From Pseudomonadota bacterium (GTDB lineage: Bacteria > Pseudomonadota > Gammaproteobacteria > Steroidobacterales > Steroidobacteraceae): a stretch of 64,000 nucleotides of DNA. The translations under genes and the position numbers were made by a program. This document shows positions 33,011 to 42,500 of the stretch, one piece after another. The stretch spans positions 1 to 64,000 of the forward strand of contig JAFEDT010000012.1 of assembly GCA_018241445.1 (NCBI GenBank). Direction: 5' to 3'. Below the pieces are notes generated by a model that was given only the letters and a program-made list of their open reading frames with translations, was not told where the DNA came from and searched no databases. Numbering within the stretch: position 1 is the first letter of the stretch; the number at the start of each line of letters is the position of its first letter.

Positions 33011-33625
33011 TTATAGCCACTCGCCGACAGGCTTCAGGCACAGTGCCGCCGCGAGGCCGCCGGCGGCTCCGAACAGGTGCGCATCGACGACGACCGGGTC
33101 CGATCCCGACAGCGGCAGCGCGCCCGCGAGCTGCTCGTAGAACAGTTTGCCGGCCAGGGCGGCCGCGAGCAGCCAGCCCGTGCGATCGCGGCGACGCAGC
33201 AGGGCAACGGTCCCGGCCGCCATCACGCCGTGCAGCACGCCCGAGGAACCCACGTACCACTGTACGGTCGAATCCCACAGCCACAGGCCGGCGTCGATGG
33301 CCGCCGCGCCGGCGGCGAGCACCAGCAGCCACTGGCGTGGCCGGTACTCACGTGCGAACAGACTCCACAGCAGCACCAGCCCCGCGCAGTTCAGTAGCGC
33401 GTGATGCAAATCGAGATGTACCCAGTGCGCACTCACCAGGCGCCACCATTGTCCCGCAGCCAAGGCGCTGCGCTGGTAGCCCAGGGCCTCGATGGCTGCC
33501 TGCCCGGCCGGCACCGGCAACAGCAGCAGCACGCACAGCCACAGCAGGGCTACACCCCGCCAGCCGTCGCAATTACACGACTTCAGCAGTGCCTGGATGC
33601 GCGGCACGAAGGCAAGCGGCTCCAT
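33011..33625 (-). CDS. rrtA: rhombosortase (rhomboid-family intramembrane protease)
   Basis: This 204-residue multi-pass rhomboid of the rhombosortase branch has the catalytic Ser128 in WYVGSSGVLHG and His183 in DAHLFGAAGG, with HWVHLDLHHALLNCAGL (about 67-83) as the conserved early helix. Rhombosortases cleave GlyGly-CTERM tails of exported proteins, which then pass through the type II secretion system. It is divergent from the gspG-N operon (51 nt between starts) and only 30 nt upstream of fabD, so it could share transcription with the fatty acid genes. No GlyGly-CTERM substrate is encoded in this window. Confidence 0.82.
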   Translation of the reverse strand: MEPLAFVPRIQALLKSCNCDGWRGVALLWLCVLLLLPVPAGQAAIEALGYQRSALAAGQWWRLVSAHWVHLDLHHALLNCAGLVLLWSLFAREYRPRQWLLVLAAGAAAIDAGLWLWDSTVQWYVGSSGVLHGVMAAGTVALLRRRDRTGWLLAAALAGKLFYEQLAGALPLSGSDPVVVDAHLFGAAGGLAAALCLKPVGEWL

Positions 33626-33626
33626 T

Positions 33627-33635
33627 TGTTATGAT
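33627..33635 (+). promoter_or_regulatory. extended -10 promoter for the gsp operon
   Basis: TG-T-TATGAT forms an extended -10 (TG one base before a 5/6 -10) with no clear -35. It lies 42-50 nt upstream of the gspG ATG, in the short divergent gap next to rrtA. Confidence 0.5.
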
Positions 33636-33676
33636 GCCCGCACCTGCCCCCGGTGCGATTACACGGAAATACCTGC

Positions 33677-34144
33677 ATGAACGACATGCGCAGCAAGGTT
33701 AGCAGACGGTGCGATCGCGCACGTACTCGCGGCTTCACCCTCATCGAAATCATGGTGGTCGTGATCATCATCGGGCTGCTGGCCGCCGTGATCGTGCCGC
33801 AGGTGATCAGCAAGGTGGACGAGGCGCGGGTCGCCAAGGCAAAGCAGGACATCCAGAGCCTGGAAACCGCCCTGACCATGTACCGCCTGGACAACTCGCG
33901 CTATCCGACTTCCGAGCAGGGCCTGAAGGCGCTGACCACGCAGCCGACCGATCCGTCCATCAAGCACTGGAAGCCGGGCGGCTACATCCAGCGCATCAGC
34001 AAGGACCCCTGGGGCAATGAGTACCTGTATGTGTACCCGGGGACGCACGGCAAGGAATATGACCTCTACACCCTGGGCGCCGACGGCCAGCCCGGCGGCG
34101 AGGGTATCGACGCCGACATCGGCAACTGGAACATCGGCGACTGA
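33677..34144 (+). CDS. gspG: type II secretion major pseudopilin GspG
   Basis: This 155-residue prepilin has the leader ...RTRG|FTLIEIMVVVIIIGLLAAV, then VPQVISKVDEARVAKAKQDIQ and the GspG C-terminal calcium-site region (DPWGNEYLYVYPG ... YDLYTLGADGQPGGEG ... DIGNWN). It polymerises into the pseudopilus that drives secretion. The Met at 33677 gives the normal leader. It heads the gspG-H-I-J-K-L-M-N operon; gspC-F are not in the window. Confidence 0.95.
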   Translation: MNDMRSKVSRRCDRARTRGFTLIEIMVVVIIIGLLAAVIVPQVISKVDEARVAKAKQDIQSLETALTMYRLDNSRYPTSEQGLKALTTQPTDPSIKHWKPGGYIQRISKDPWGNEYLYVYPGTHGKEYDLYTLGADGQPGGEGIDADIGNWNIGD

Positions 34145-34151
34145 GGTCACC

Positions 34152-34691
34152 GTGCGCGCGCGCATGCACCGCCGCAATGCGCGCGGCTTTACGCTCATCG
34201 AGATCCTGGTGGTGGTGGCCATCGTCGGGGTGTTGAGCGCAGCCATGTTGCTGTCCGTCAGTCTCACCGGCCGCGACCGCGAACTGGAGAAGGAGAGCGA
34301 CCGCCTCGACGCGCTGCTCGGCTACGCGCGCGAGCAGGCCGAACTGCAGACCCGCGAGTACGGAGTGATGTTCCAGGACGATGGTTACACCTTCCTGACC
34401 TACGACACCCAGCGCGATCGGTGGCGCCGGGTTTCGGAGGACGACGCCCTCGATACGCGCCAGCTCCCCGACGGCCTGGAGCTGTCCCTTGTCGTCGACG
34501 GCCGCGCCGTGGTGCTGACGCGGCCGAAGGACGCCACCGACCTGACTCCGCAGGTGATCCTGTACTCCGGCGGCGACCTCACCAGCTTCTCTGCCACCGT
34601 GGCCCGGATCAGCCCGGCTCGCAGCGTCACCATCACCGTGGATGACAAGAACCAGATCGTCGAGCAGGACCTGGTGGAGCAGAAGCCATGA
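34152..34691 (+). CDS. gspH: type II secretion pseudopilin GspH
   Basis: This 179-residue minor pseudopilin has the leader ARG|FTLIEILVVVAIVGVLSAA and a GspH domain (GYAREQAELQTREYGVMF, YDTQRDRWRRV, ILYSGGDLTSF). A GTG at 34152 with GAGG 5 nt upstream is preferred; an ATG 12 nt later is possible. It ends with a 4-nt overlap with gspI. It lies at the base of the pseudopilus tip complex. Confidence 0.9.
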   Translation: MRARMHRRNARGFTLIEILVVVAIVGVLSAAMLLSVSLTGRDRELEKESDRLDALLGYAREQAELQTREYGVMFQDDGYTFLTYDTQRDRWRRVSEDDALDTRQLPDGLELSLVVDGRAVVLTRPKDATDLTPQVILYSGGDLTSFSATVARISPARSVTITVDDKNQIVEQDLVEQKP

Positions 34692-35275
34692 GTGCGCCGG
34701 CGCGTGGCTTCACCCTGATCGAGGTGCTGGTGGCGCTGGCCATCGTGGCGCTGGGCATGGCGGCGGTCATGGGTGCCCTGTCCTCCTCCGCCGACACCGC
34801 GTCCTACCTGCGCGAGCGGACCTTCGCACAGTGGGTCGGCCTGAATCAGATCGCTACCCTGCGGCTCTCGGGCAACCCACCGCCGACAGGCACCAGCACG
34901 GGCGACGCCGACCTGGCGGGCCGCAGCTGGCACTGGAGCCAGGAAGTCACGGCCACCGATGTGCCGGGTATGGTGCGCATCGAGGTGAGCGTACGCCCGG
35001 CGGAGTTCAAGGGAGACGACAAGTCGGGCTGGGTCGCCACCGTGAACGGGAGCTGGGGCAGTGCCATCAATCACCAGCCGAACATGACCACGGCGAGCTT
35101 CCCGGACCAGGTCCCCGGGGGAGGACCGCCGGGGAATCCCGGCCTTCCGCCGGTCGGTGCGCCAACAGTCGCGCCGGCCCCCAACGGCCTGCCCACGATC
35201 GGGCCCGGACCGGCTCCCGCCCCGGGCACATCGCCCGATCCACTGGCCGGGCCGGGGCCGGTAGGCGGTACCTGA
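34688..35275 (+). CDS. gspI: type II secretion pseudopilin GspI with Pro/Gly-rich tail
   Basis: This 195-residue minor pseudopilin has the leader ARG|FTLIEVLVALAIVALGMAA and the GspI core (SYLRERTFAQWVGLNQIA, WHWSQEVTATDVPGMVRIEV). The core ends near residue 125; relatives stop about there, whereas this protein carries a further 60-70 residues rich in Pro, Gly and Ala (from PDQVPGGGPPG on). The tail looks disordered. With GspJ and GspK it forms the tip of the pseudopilus. Its stop overlaps the gspJ start by 1 nt. Confidence 0.9.
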   Translation: MSAPARGFTLIEVLVALAIVALGMAAVMGALSSSADTASYLRERTFAQWVGLNQIATLRLSGNPPPTGTSTGDADLAGRSWHWSQEVTATDVPGMVRIEVSVRPAEFKGDDKSGWVATVNGSWGSAINHQPNMTTASFPDQVPGGGPPGNPGLPPVGAPTVAPAPNGLPTIGPGPAPAPGTSPDPLAGPGPVGGT

Positions 35276-35931
35276 TGCACCCGGGGTGCGAGTCTGTCTA
35301 CTCTGGACGCGGCACCGGGTTCACGCTCATCGAACTGCTGGTGGCGATGTTCATCGCCGCCATCATGTTCGCCATGGGCTATGGCGCCATCCGCCAGGGC
35401 CTGACGACCCACGAGAGCCTGAAGGAGCAGCAGGCGCACCTGCTGCAGCTGCAGACGGCCATGCGCGTGATGGAACAGGACTTCGCGCAGCTCGCCCCGC
35501 GGCCGGTGCGCCAGGCCGTGGGATCCGGGCCCGCCCAGCCCGCGCTGCAAGGCAGCCCGCCCGGCACCCAGCCGGTGGTGGCGCTCACGCGCGCCGGCTG
35601 GGCCAATCCAGCGGGACTGCAGCGCACCGCGCTGCAGCGGGTCGCCTACCTGCTGGAAGACAACACCCTGAAGCGCGAATACTGGACGGTGCTGGATCCG
35701 ACACTGGCCAGCACCACGGTCAAGCGCGACCTGCTGACCCACGTCAAATCCTTCAGCCTGCGCTACATGGACTACTCGCGGCAGTGGCAGAACGAATGGC
35801 CGCAAGTCACCGGCCCGGGCGCCGCACCGGGCACCGAGGCGTGGCTGCGCGCCCGCCCGCTGGCCGTGGAGATCACCCTCGACACGGATGACTGGGGCAA
35901 GATCGTGCGGATCATCGAGACGCCCGCATGA
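35275..35931 (+). CDS. gspJ: type II secretion pseudopilin GspJ
   Basis: This 218-residue minor pseudopilin has the leader GTG|FTLIELLVAMFIAAIMFAM and GspJ features: LQLQTAMRVMEQDFAQLAPRP and QRVAYLLEDNTLKREYW, with the closing LAVEITLDTDDWGKI. The start is set by the TGATG junction with gspI. It overlaps gspK by 4 nt. Confidence 0.92.
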   Translation: MHPGCESVYSGRGTGFTLIELLVAMFIAAIMFAMGYGAIRQGLTTHESLKEQQAHLLQLQTAMRVMEQDFAQLAPRPVRQAVGSGPAQPALQGSPPGTQPVVALTRAGWANPAGLQRTALQRVAYLLEDNTLKREYWTVLDPTLASTTVKRDLLTHVKSFSLRYMDYSRQWQNEWPQVTGPGAAPGTEAWLRARPLAVEITLDTDDWGKIVRIIETPA

Positions 35932-37013
35932 GCGGGCCGCGCCCTTCAGTCGCGAATGCCGGCGTCACACGTGCGTGGCGTGCGCCGCCCGGCCGCGCCG
36001 GGCGGCCGGCGCGGGCACCGCGCCAGGCCCAGCGCGGCGTCGCCATGCTGGCCGCAATCCTGCTGGTGGCGCTGGGCACGGTGCTGGCGGCCACGGTGGC
36101 CTACGAGAACGCCATGACGGCGCGGCGCGTGACTGGCGTGTTTGCCTTCGAGAACGCACTGGCCATCGGCCAGGGCGCCGAGGCGCTGGCGGCCTACGGT
36201 CTGGGCCAGCTCACCCAGTCCGATCCCACCAGCGTCTACCTGGGCCAGGGCTGGGACAAGCCCTACGGGCCCCTGGAGATCGTGCCGGGCGTGATGCTGA
36301 CGGCACAACTGGAGGACATGCAGGGACGCTTCAACCTCAACAATCTCGTGGACAAAACAGGCACCGTCAACCCGGTGCAGATGCAGGCCTTCACCCACTT
36401 GCTGGAGTTGGTCGGGCTGGAACCGAAGTGGGCGGGGTACCTGGCCACCTGGATCGACTACAACGATCAGCTTGCGATCAACGACGGCGCGGGAGACAGC
36501 GTCTACATGGGGCAGAGCCCGCCCTACCGCGCCGCCCATCGCTACATCACCAGCACCAGTGAACTGCTGGCGCTGCCGGGTTTCGGGCGCGAGCGCTACC
36601 TGAAACTCGCGCCCTACGTGGCCGCGCTACCCCCAGGGACCGCAGGGACCACCGCCCTGAACGTCTGCACCGCCAGCAGCACCGGGGTGGTCCTGGATGC
36701 CTACCTGCCCCCGGGGGTCAGCCAGTTTTCCAACGGCCGGCTGGAAAGCGACCGCGCTGCTGCCGGCCCCACCTGCAATCCGGATCCGGCCTCGGTGGCG
36801 AACGTCGTCACCCAGTACCTGCGCAGTACCTACCCGCAGGAAATCTCGCCCAAGGTGTTCGATCCCGGCACTTTTTTTGCAAAAAAATCGAACTACTTCC
36901 GCCTGCACAGCCGCATCTCCATTGGCAGCACGGAATTCAACTTGTACAGTCTCCTGTACTTCGAGCAGGGTCAGGGCGCCCGCGTCCTGCAACGCAGCTT
37001 TACCCCGGATTGA
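35928..37013 (+). CDS. gspK: type II secretion pseudopilin GspK
   Basis: This 361-residue tip pseudopilin has an N-terminal basic leader, then QRGVAMLAAILLVALGTVL (GspK lacks the usual Glu5) and a large globular domain: AQLEDMQGRFNLNNLVD, WIDYNDQLAINDGAGDSVYM (calcium and alpha-domain region) and YITSTSELLALPGF. The N-terminal stretch before the hydrophobic helix (about 38 residues, Arg/Pro-rich) is longer than usual. A homopolymeric palindrome lies in its coding sequence at 36872-36887. Confidence 0.92.
   Translation: MSGPRPSVANAGVTRAWRAPPGRAGRPARAPRQAQRGVAMLAAILLVALGTVLAATVAYENAMTARRVTGVFAFENALAIGQGAEALAAYGLGQLTQSDPTSVYLGQGWDKPYGPLEIVPGVMLTAQLEDMQGRFNLNNLVDKTGTVNPVQMQAFTHLLELVGLEPKWAGYLATWIDYNDQLAINDGAGDSVYMGQSPPYRAAHRYITSTSELLALPGFGRERYLKLAPYVAALPPGTAGTTALNVCTASSTGVVLDAYLPPGVSQFSNGRLESDRAAAGPTCNPDPASVANVVTQYLRSTYPQEISPKVFDPGTFFAKKSNYFRLHSRISIGSTEFNLYSLLYFEQGQGARVLQRSFTPD
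36872..36887. repeat. TTTTTTTGCAAAAAAA palindrome inside gspK
   Basis: Seven T, GC, seven A form a perfect 16-bp palindrome encoding TFFAKKS (Phe-Phe-Ala-Lys-Lys). Two 7-nt homopolymers back to back are striking in such GC-rich coding DNA and are possible slippage sites. Confidence 0.8.
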
Positions 37014-37028
37014 CCCCGATGCCACATC

Positions 37029-38321
37029 ATGGCTGACTGGCTGATCATCCGCCTGCCACGGGACCCGGAGGCCGATGCCTCGTGGCTGACCGCCGACAGC
37101 GACGGCAACGCCCTGGGCACGACCCAGGGCGGCCCCCTGACGCTCGCGGCCGTGCTGGCCGCCAGCCGGCGAGTCTGCGTGCTCGTGCCCGGCACCGACG
37201 TCCTGCTGGCTGAGCCCGACGTCCCGGTGAAGGCGGGGGCGAAGCTGCAGCAGCTCGTGCCCTACGCGCTGGAGGAACAGCTGGCCGACGACATCGAGGA
37301 CCTGCACTTTGCCCTGGGCAGGCGCGCCGGCGAGAGCGGCCGCATACCGGTAGCCGTAGTGGCCCGCAAGCCGCTGGAGCAATGGCTCGCGCAGCTGCGC
37401 ACCGCGGGCATCCGCGCCGACGTCATGTACGCCGACAGCGACCTGCTGCCGCGCAATCCAGGACAGGCCGTTGCCCTGCTGGAGGACGACGCAGTGGTGG
37501 TGCGCGCACCCGGCGCTGCGCCCGTGAGTCTGCCCGCAGATGCCCTGGATGAGGCGCTGCAGTTTGCGCAAGGCAGCGGCGTCCCGGCCGTTACTCTCAC
37601 GGACGAATCCTCCGAAACCGTGCGCGAAGCGGCGGCGGCCGGCGTGACCGGCACCCGCGGATTGATCCTGTACACCGGCGCGGCGGAGTGGCAGCGCTGC
37701 AGTGCGCAGGTGGAGGCCGCGCGCGCTCACTTCGACGGCATCAAGGTGCAGTTGCTCGCCGGCGGACCGCTGGCGCTTTTTGCACGTGAGCTGCCGGGCG
37801 GCCATGCGGTCAACCTGCTGCAGGGCAGCTATGCGCCGGCCTCATCCGGCAGCGCCGGATGGCAGGCGTGGCGGGTGGCGGCGATGCTGCTCGGCGCCCT
37901 GCTGCTGCTGCACCTGGCCGGCCGGACGGTGCAGTTGCAGGTGCTCAAGAAGCACGAGCGCCAGGTGGATGCCTCGATCCGCGACACTTTCCACACCGCC
38001 ATGCCAGGGATACCCGACGCCAGCGACGCACGCCATCGCATGGAACAGCGGCTCGGGGTGACGCGTGGCAGCGGTACGGGCCTGCTGGGGGCGCTGCAGC
38101 AGGTGGCGCAGGCCAGCGCCCAAGTGCCCGGCACCCAAGTGCAGGCGCTCAACTACCACGGCGGCGCCCTGGAGATGAAACTCTCGGCGGCGGACGCTGC
38201 CAGCCTGGACCGCGTCAGCCAGAGCTTCCGCAACGCCGGCTGGCAGGCCAGTCTCACCAGCGGCAGCAATGCGGCCGCCGGCTACGAGGGGCGCATTGAA
38301 GTGCGCGCCAACGGCTCATGA
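37029..38321 (+). CDS. gspL: type II secretion inner-membrane platform protein GspL
   Basis: This 430-residue protein has a cytoplasmic actin-like N-terminal domain (about 1-275; LVPYALEEQLADDIEDLHFA is the signature), one membrane helix (VAAMLLGALLLLHLAGRTV, about 283-301) and a periplasmic ferredoxin-like domain. It links the GspE ATPase to the inner-membrane platform with GspM. It starts 15 nt after gspK and overlaps gspM by 4 nt. Confidence 0.92.
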   Translation: MADWLIIRLPRDPEADASWLTADSDGNALGTTQGGPLTLAAVLAASRRVCVLVPGTDVLLAEPDVPVKAGAKLQQLVPYALEEQLADDIEDLHFALGRRAGESGRIPVAVVARKPLEQWLAQLRTAGIRADVMYADSDLLPRNPGQAVALLEDDAVVVRAPGAAPVSLPADALDEALQFAQGSGVPAVTLTDESSETVREAAAAGVTGTRGLILYTGAAEWQRCSAQVEAARAHFDGIKVQLLAGGPLALFARELPGGHAVNLLQGSYAPASSGSAGWQAWRVAAMLLGALLLLHLAGRTVQLQVLKKHERQVDASIRDTFHTAMPGIPDASDARHRMEQRLGVTRGSGTGLLGALQQVAQASAQVPGTQVQALNYHGGALEMKLSAADAASLDRVSQSFRNAGWQASLTSGSNAAAGYEGRIEVRANGS

Positions 38322-38824
38322 AGCTCGGCTCCCTCGACCTGGAATCGCTGCGCCTGCCGTCGCTGGACGCGCTGGCGGGCCTCAGTGAGCGTGACCGGCG
38401 CATGCTCGCGATCGGTGCGGTGGCATTGGTCGCCATCCTGCTGTTCGGTGTGATGCTTCCGCTGGACCGCAGCGTTTCACACGCGCGTGAGCGCCTGCAG
38501 AAAAAACGCGCCGACCTGGTGTGGATGCAGAGTGTCGCGCCGGAGCTGGCCAGCGCCGGCCCTGCCCCGGCCGCCAACGGCGAATCGCTGCTGGTCATCG
38601 TGGACCGCAGCGCCCGCGAGTCCGGGCTCGGCAGTTCGCTGGCCGGGAGCGAGCCCGGCGGGCCCGGCAGCCTCTCGGTGCGGCTGGAGAAGGCGCCCTT
38701 CGACACGCTCATCGCCTGGCTCGCCCGGTTGTCCCAGCAAAGCGGCGTGGCGGTGGATTCGGCGACCATCGAGCGCGCCGGCGGCCCCGGCCTGGTCAAC
38801 GCCGCGATCGTGCTGCATCAGTGA
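38318..38824 (+). CDS. gspM: type II secretion protein GspM
   Basis: This 168-residue bitopic protein has a short cytoplasmic tail ending LSERDRRML, a membrane helix (AIGAVALVAILLFGVML, about 29-45), a coiled segment (RSVSHARERLQKKRADLVWMQ) and a small periplasmic domain (FDTLIAWLARLSQQSGV). GspM pairs with GspL. It overlaps gspL by 4 nt and gspN by 4 nt (GTGA). Confidence 0.9.
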   Translation: MKLGSLDLESLRLPSLDALAGLSERDRRMLAIGAVALVAILLFGVMLPLDRSVSHARERLQKKRADLVWMQSVAPELASAGPAPAANGESLLVIVDRSARESGLGSSLAGSEPGGPGSLSVRLEKAPFDTLIAWLARLSQQSGVAVDSATIERAGGPGLVNAAIVLHQ

Positions 38825-39555
38825 GGCGTCGCTGGCTGATCCTGGCGGGGGTGCTCGCCTTCGCTCTGGTCCTCTTCCTGCGCATGCCCGCGGCCTGGGT
38901 GGTACCGGCCCACGGCAAGGGCTACGCCTGCGGCGCCATCGAGGGATCACTGTGGAGCGGGACCTGCAGCGGGCTTGCGGTCCAGCAGGCCGCTTTAGGC
39001 AACGCGAGCTGGCAACTGCTGCCCGCACGCCTGCTGCGCGGGCGGCTGGCGGCGCAGGTGAGCCTCAACGGCGGCGCAATTCACGCCCAGGGTGACATCG
39101 AAGCGGGCCTGAACGGCAGCCTGACCGCGCGCCGGCTTACGGCGGATCTGCCCCTGGATCCGGCGTGGGTTCCGGGACTACCGGCGGGCCTCACTGGGCG
39201 CGCCAGCGCCGATCTCGCGCTGCTGGCCGTGCAGGGGACAGCGATCACCCAGATCGTCGGGCGCATCGAGGTCCGCGACCTGACGGACCACAGTGCCGGC
39301 GCAGTGCCCCTGGGCAGCTACAGCGTGGACTTTCCGGCCGCCGAATCCGGCGACCCCACGGGCCATGTGCGCGACCTGGAAGGGCCGCTCGCGGTCGACG
39401 GCACCTTGCGCCTGACGCGCCAGCCGGGCTTCGACCTTTCGGGCCTGGTCATGGCGCGCCCCGGGGCACCGCCGCAGTTGGTGGACAATCTGCGCTTCCT
39501 CGGGTCGCCCGATGCTTCCGGGCGACGCAGCTTTTCCATCACCGGGAGTTTCTGA
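38821..39555 (+). CDS. gspN: type II secretion protein GspN
   Basis: This 244-residue protein has an N-terminal membrane anchor (WLILAGVLAFALVLFLRMPA) and a periplasmic GspN domain (GYACGAIEGSLWSGTCSGL, ASWQLLPARLLRGRLAAQV). The role of GspN is poorly known; it is present in xanthomonad-type and some pseudomonad systems. The GTG start overlaps the gspM stop. It is last of the operon and converges with the STAND ATPase gene (27-nt gap). Confidence 0.88.
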   Translation: MRRRWLILAGVLAFALVLFLRMPAAWVVPAHGKGYACGAIEGSLWSGTCSGLAVQQAALGNASWQLLPARLLRGRLAAQVSLNGGAIHAQGDIEAGLNGSLTARRLTADLPLDPAWVPGLPAGLTGRASADLALLAVQGTAITQIVGRIEVRDLTDHSAGAVPLGSYSVDFPAAESGDPTGHVRDLEGPLAVDGTLRLTRQPGFDLSGLVMARPGAPPQLVDNLRFLGSPDASGRRSFSITGSF

Positions 39556-39582
39556 CTCCAGGCGGGTTCCACAGGCCGATTG

Positions 39583-42500
39583 CTAACCCCGCGCGATGGC
39601 GCGCCGGAGCCACCCGACCAGCGGTGTGGCAGCAACCTGCGGCGGTGAAACGGCGATCTGTGCCCCCGCCTCCTTCAGCAGCGCCGCACGCCGCTCGGGT
39701 TCGGCCAGCGCCTGTGCATACAGGACGCGCGCCAGCTCGAAGTGCAGCCAGACGTCGGTCTTGTTGCGCGCCAGAAGCTCGCGTTGCGACTTCAGTGCAG
39801 GCGCCAGCGTGGCGCGCGCCTGCGCAAACTTCCCCTGCCGTGCCTGCGCGGCGGCAAGCCAGGCCAGCGCCTCGTTGAGGTCGCGCTGGGTGAAGACAAG
39901 GTCCGGCGGGTCCGACGCGCGGCGGTGCTCCAGCGCCGCGCGTGCGGCGACTTCGGCACCCGCGTAGTCGCCCAGTTCCAGGTCTGCCATGGCGATGTTG
40001 CCCTGTACCGCCCCCACCAGGGAGTCCCGGACCTGCTGGTCCTCCGCTGTGGCGCTGGCGCGCTCCAGGAGCGCCACGGCGCCGCGACCGAGGCGCTGCG
40101 ACTGGACGGCCTGTCCCTGCAACAGCAGGTTGAACGCCTCCAGCGTCCGGGCGCCGGCATCGCCAAGCACGGCGCGCACCGTGCCGGGAGGGACGGCCCT
40201 GGCAAGTCTTGTGCCGGCGGCGCTCACACGCTCGAGCGTCCGGGTCAGCCCCTGTGCATCGCCCAGCTGCGCCTGCATGACGCCCAGTGAGCCCATGAAG
40301 CTGAGCGAGTTCAGGAGAAAACCGGTGTTGCCCTCGCGCTCGGCCGCCCGTGCGCCCCACTCGGGCGCCTGCAACAGGAATTCCCTGGCGCGTTTGAAGT
40401 CCCCGGCCGCCATGAAGGCATCCCCGGTATTGGAGTCGGTGTCCCCCAGGTTATTGAGCGCCACGATGTTGCCCGGATCCAGGTCCAGCAGGGTGTGCTG
40501 CAGTGCATCGCTGCGCTCGCCGATCTGCGCGGCGCGGCGCGGATCCAGGTCCTGTCTCGCGTACGCCTGCAGCGCCGAGCCCAGGAGTGCCTGTGCGTGC
40601 AGCGCCAGGCGATTGCCCGGGCGGCGGCGCAACAGGCGCGTACCGAGTTCGAACGCCGCCTCGGCCTGCTGGTGCGCCTGCGCCGCGTGGCCGGAGAAGG
40701 CAAGCGCCGGGGTGCTCCAGCCGGTGGCTTCGATGTAGTACGCAGTCATGTCCGGGTCGGACAGGTCGAGGGCTCCCATGGACGCAGCCACGGCCCGCGC
40801 CTGCTCTTCGAGTTTTGCGGCCTCGGCGTATTTCTGTTGTCTCCAGTAGCCAAAGCCGCTGCGCACCAGTACGTCGATATAGGCCGCGCGTGTTGCGCGC
40901 GTGGCACCCCGGGCCTGCGCCACCGGAGAGATCAGCGCCAGCCCCTGGTCCGCGCTTGCCAGTGCTTTCGGGTCGCCAGTGGTATCGCCCACCTGGAACC
41001 GGAGGAGGTGCGCGAGCGCCAGCGCGGTCGTCGTGGCTTCCGAAGCGTCTCCGCCACGTCTCAAGCCCTCGAGCAGCCCCGCGGCTTCGTTGGCATCCTT
41101 GAGGGCCGCCGCCGGCTGGCCGAGCGAGCGCAGCGCGCGGCCGTGGTGCACCAGCGCCAGGGCAGCGTTGCGCGTGGAGTCCACGCTCTTGAGCTGCGGC
41201 GGCAAGGCGTGGAAGTAGTCGATCTGCCGCTGCGAGAAATCGCGCAGCACGTCCAGGCGCCCGGAGAACTCCAGCTCGCGCCCGAAGTCATCCGCCAGGT
41301 ATGACAACAGCCGCTCGGACTGGTTGCGTGCAGCCTCCGAGATCGCCTGGGTCTGCTGGGCGCGGCGCTCTGCGCGCCGCGCGCGCTCGCTGGAAAACCA
41401 GGCGAGCACAGCGGCGCCGACCGCCGCCACCGCCAGCAGGGTGCAGACACCGGCGATCTTGCGGGCGCGCAGCAGTTGGGCCCGCGCGGCCTCCTCCCGG
41501 GCGCGCTGGGCGGCGAGCTGCCGCTCGGCCTCCTCGCGCGCCTCGCGCGCCTGGCGCTGGTCGCGGCTTGCTTTCACCACCCCGCACAGCACGTCGTGCG
41601 TGAGCTCGACGCGGCGCAGGTCGAGGCGTTCCTCGATGCGCAGCAGGCGCCGGTTCACCAGCAGGGCCAGGGTTGCCGGCCCTGCCCCGACTTCGGCGAA
41701 ACGCTTGAGCAGCCGCTCCTCGGCCACGTTCTCGCGGAATCCCGAGGACGTCAGCAGGTCATCCTCGATGACGCGGCGTACACCCTCGGGCTGGTCCGCC
41801 AGCGCGCGTTCGTAGAAGTTGCTGAGAATGCTGTCGTGCGAGCCGGCCAGCAGGTCCTGGGAAATCTCGGCCCTGCCCTGGGCGAGCCGCGCATCGTTCA
41901 GCTCGCGGCAGATCAGCGACAGCAGTGAGGGTTCCACCTCGGCGTTGGCCAGCTCCGCGCCGCCGGCGACGAAGCGCACGATGGCCTCGGCGACCTCGCG
42001 CGACACCAGTGCGCCTCCCGGACCCAGGACTGCGGCCAGGGCCTGTTCGCCGTTCATGGGCGCCAGGCGCACGCGGTTCTGCGAGACGCTCGGCATCGGT
42101 CCCCGCAGGCCCTCCAGCGGCGCCAGGTAGTCCTCGCGCAGCGCCAGCAGCACGCGGTAATCGCTGCGCGCGAAGTCGAACTGCGCGGCGGCGGCCTCGT
42201 CGGCTTCCACACGCGCCTCCAGGGCACGCGGCGGCCGGTTCTCCACCAGGTCGGCGAGCTCGCCGATGAAACGCGTGGCGCGCGCGCGCCCGAACTCGTC
42301 GCCCTGCGCGAGAGTGAAGATCTCCTCGAACTGGTCGAAGATCAACAACGGAATGACGCGCTCGCCGGCCGCGTTGCGCAACACGTCGTCACGGTGGTGC
42401 AGGAATTCCCACAGCGACTCGCCGGCAACTGCAACTCCGGCCTGCGTCCACTGGCCCGACAGGCGCGCGGATTCGACGATCGCGCGCTTGATCTGCTCGG

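Noticed and set aside
35096..35272. GspI Gly/Pro-rich tail as a GlyGly-CTERM rhombosortase signal
   Set aside because: There is no hydrophobic helix or basic end after the glycines, which the sorting signal requires.
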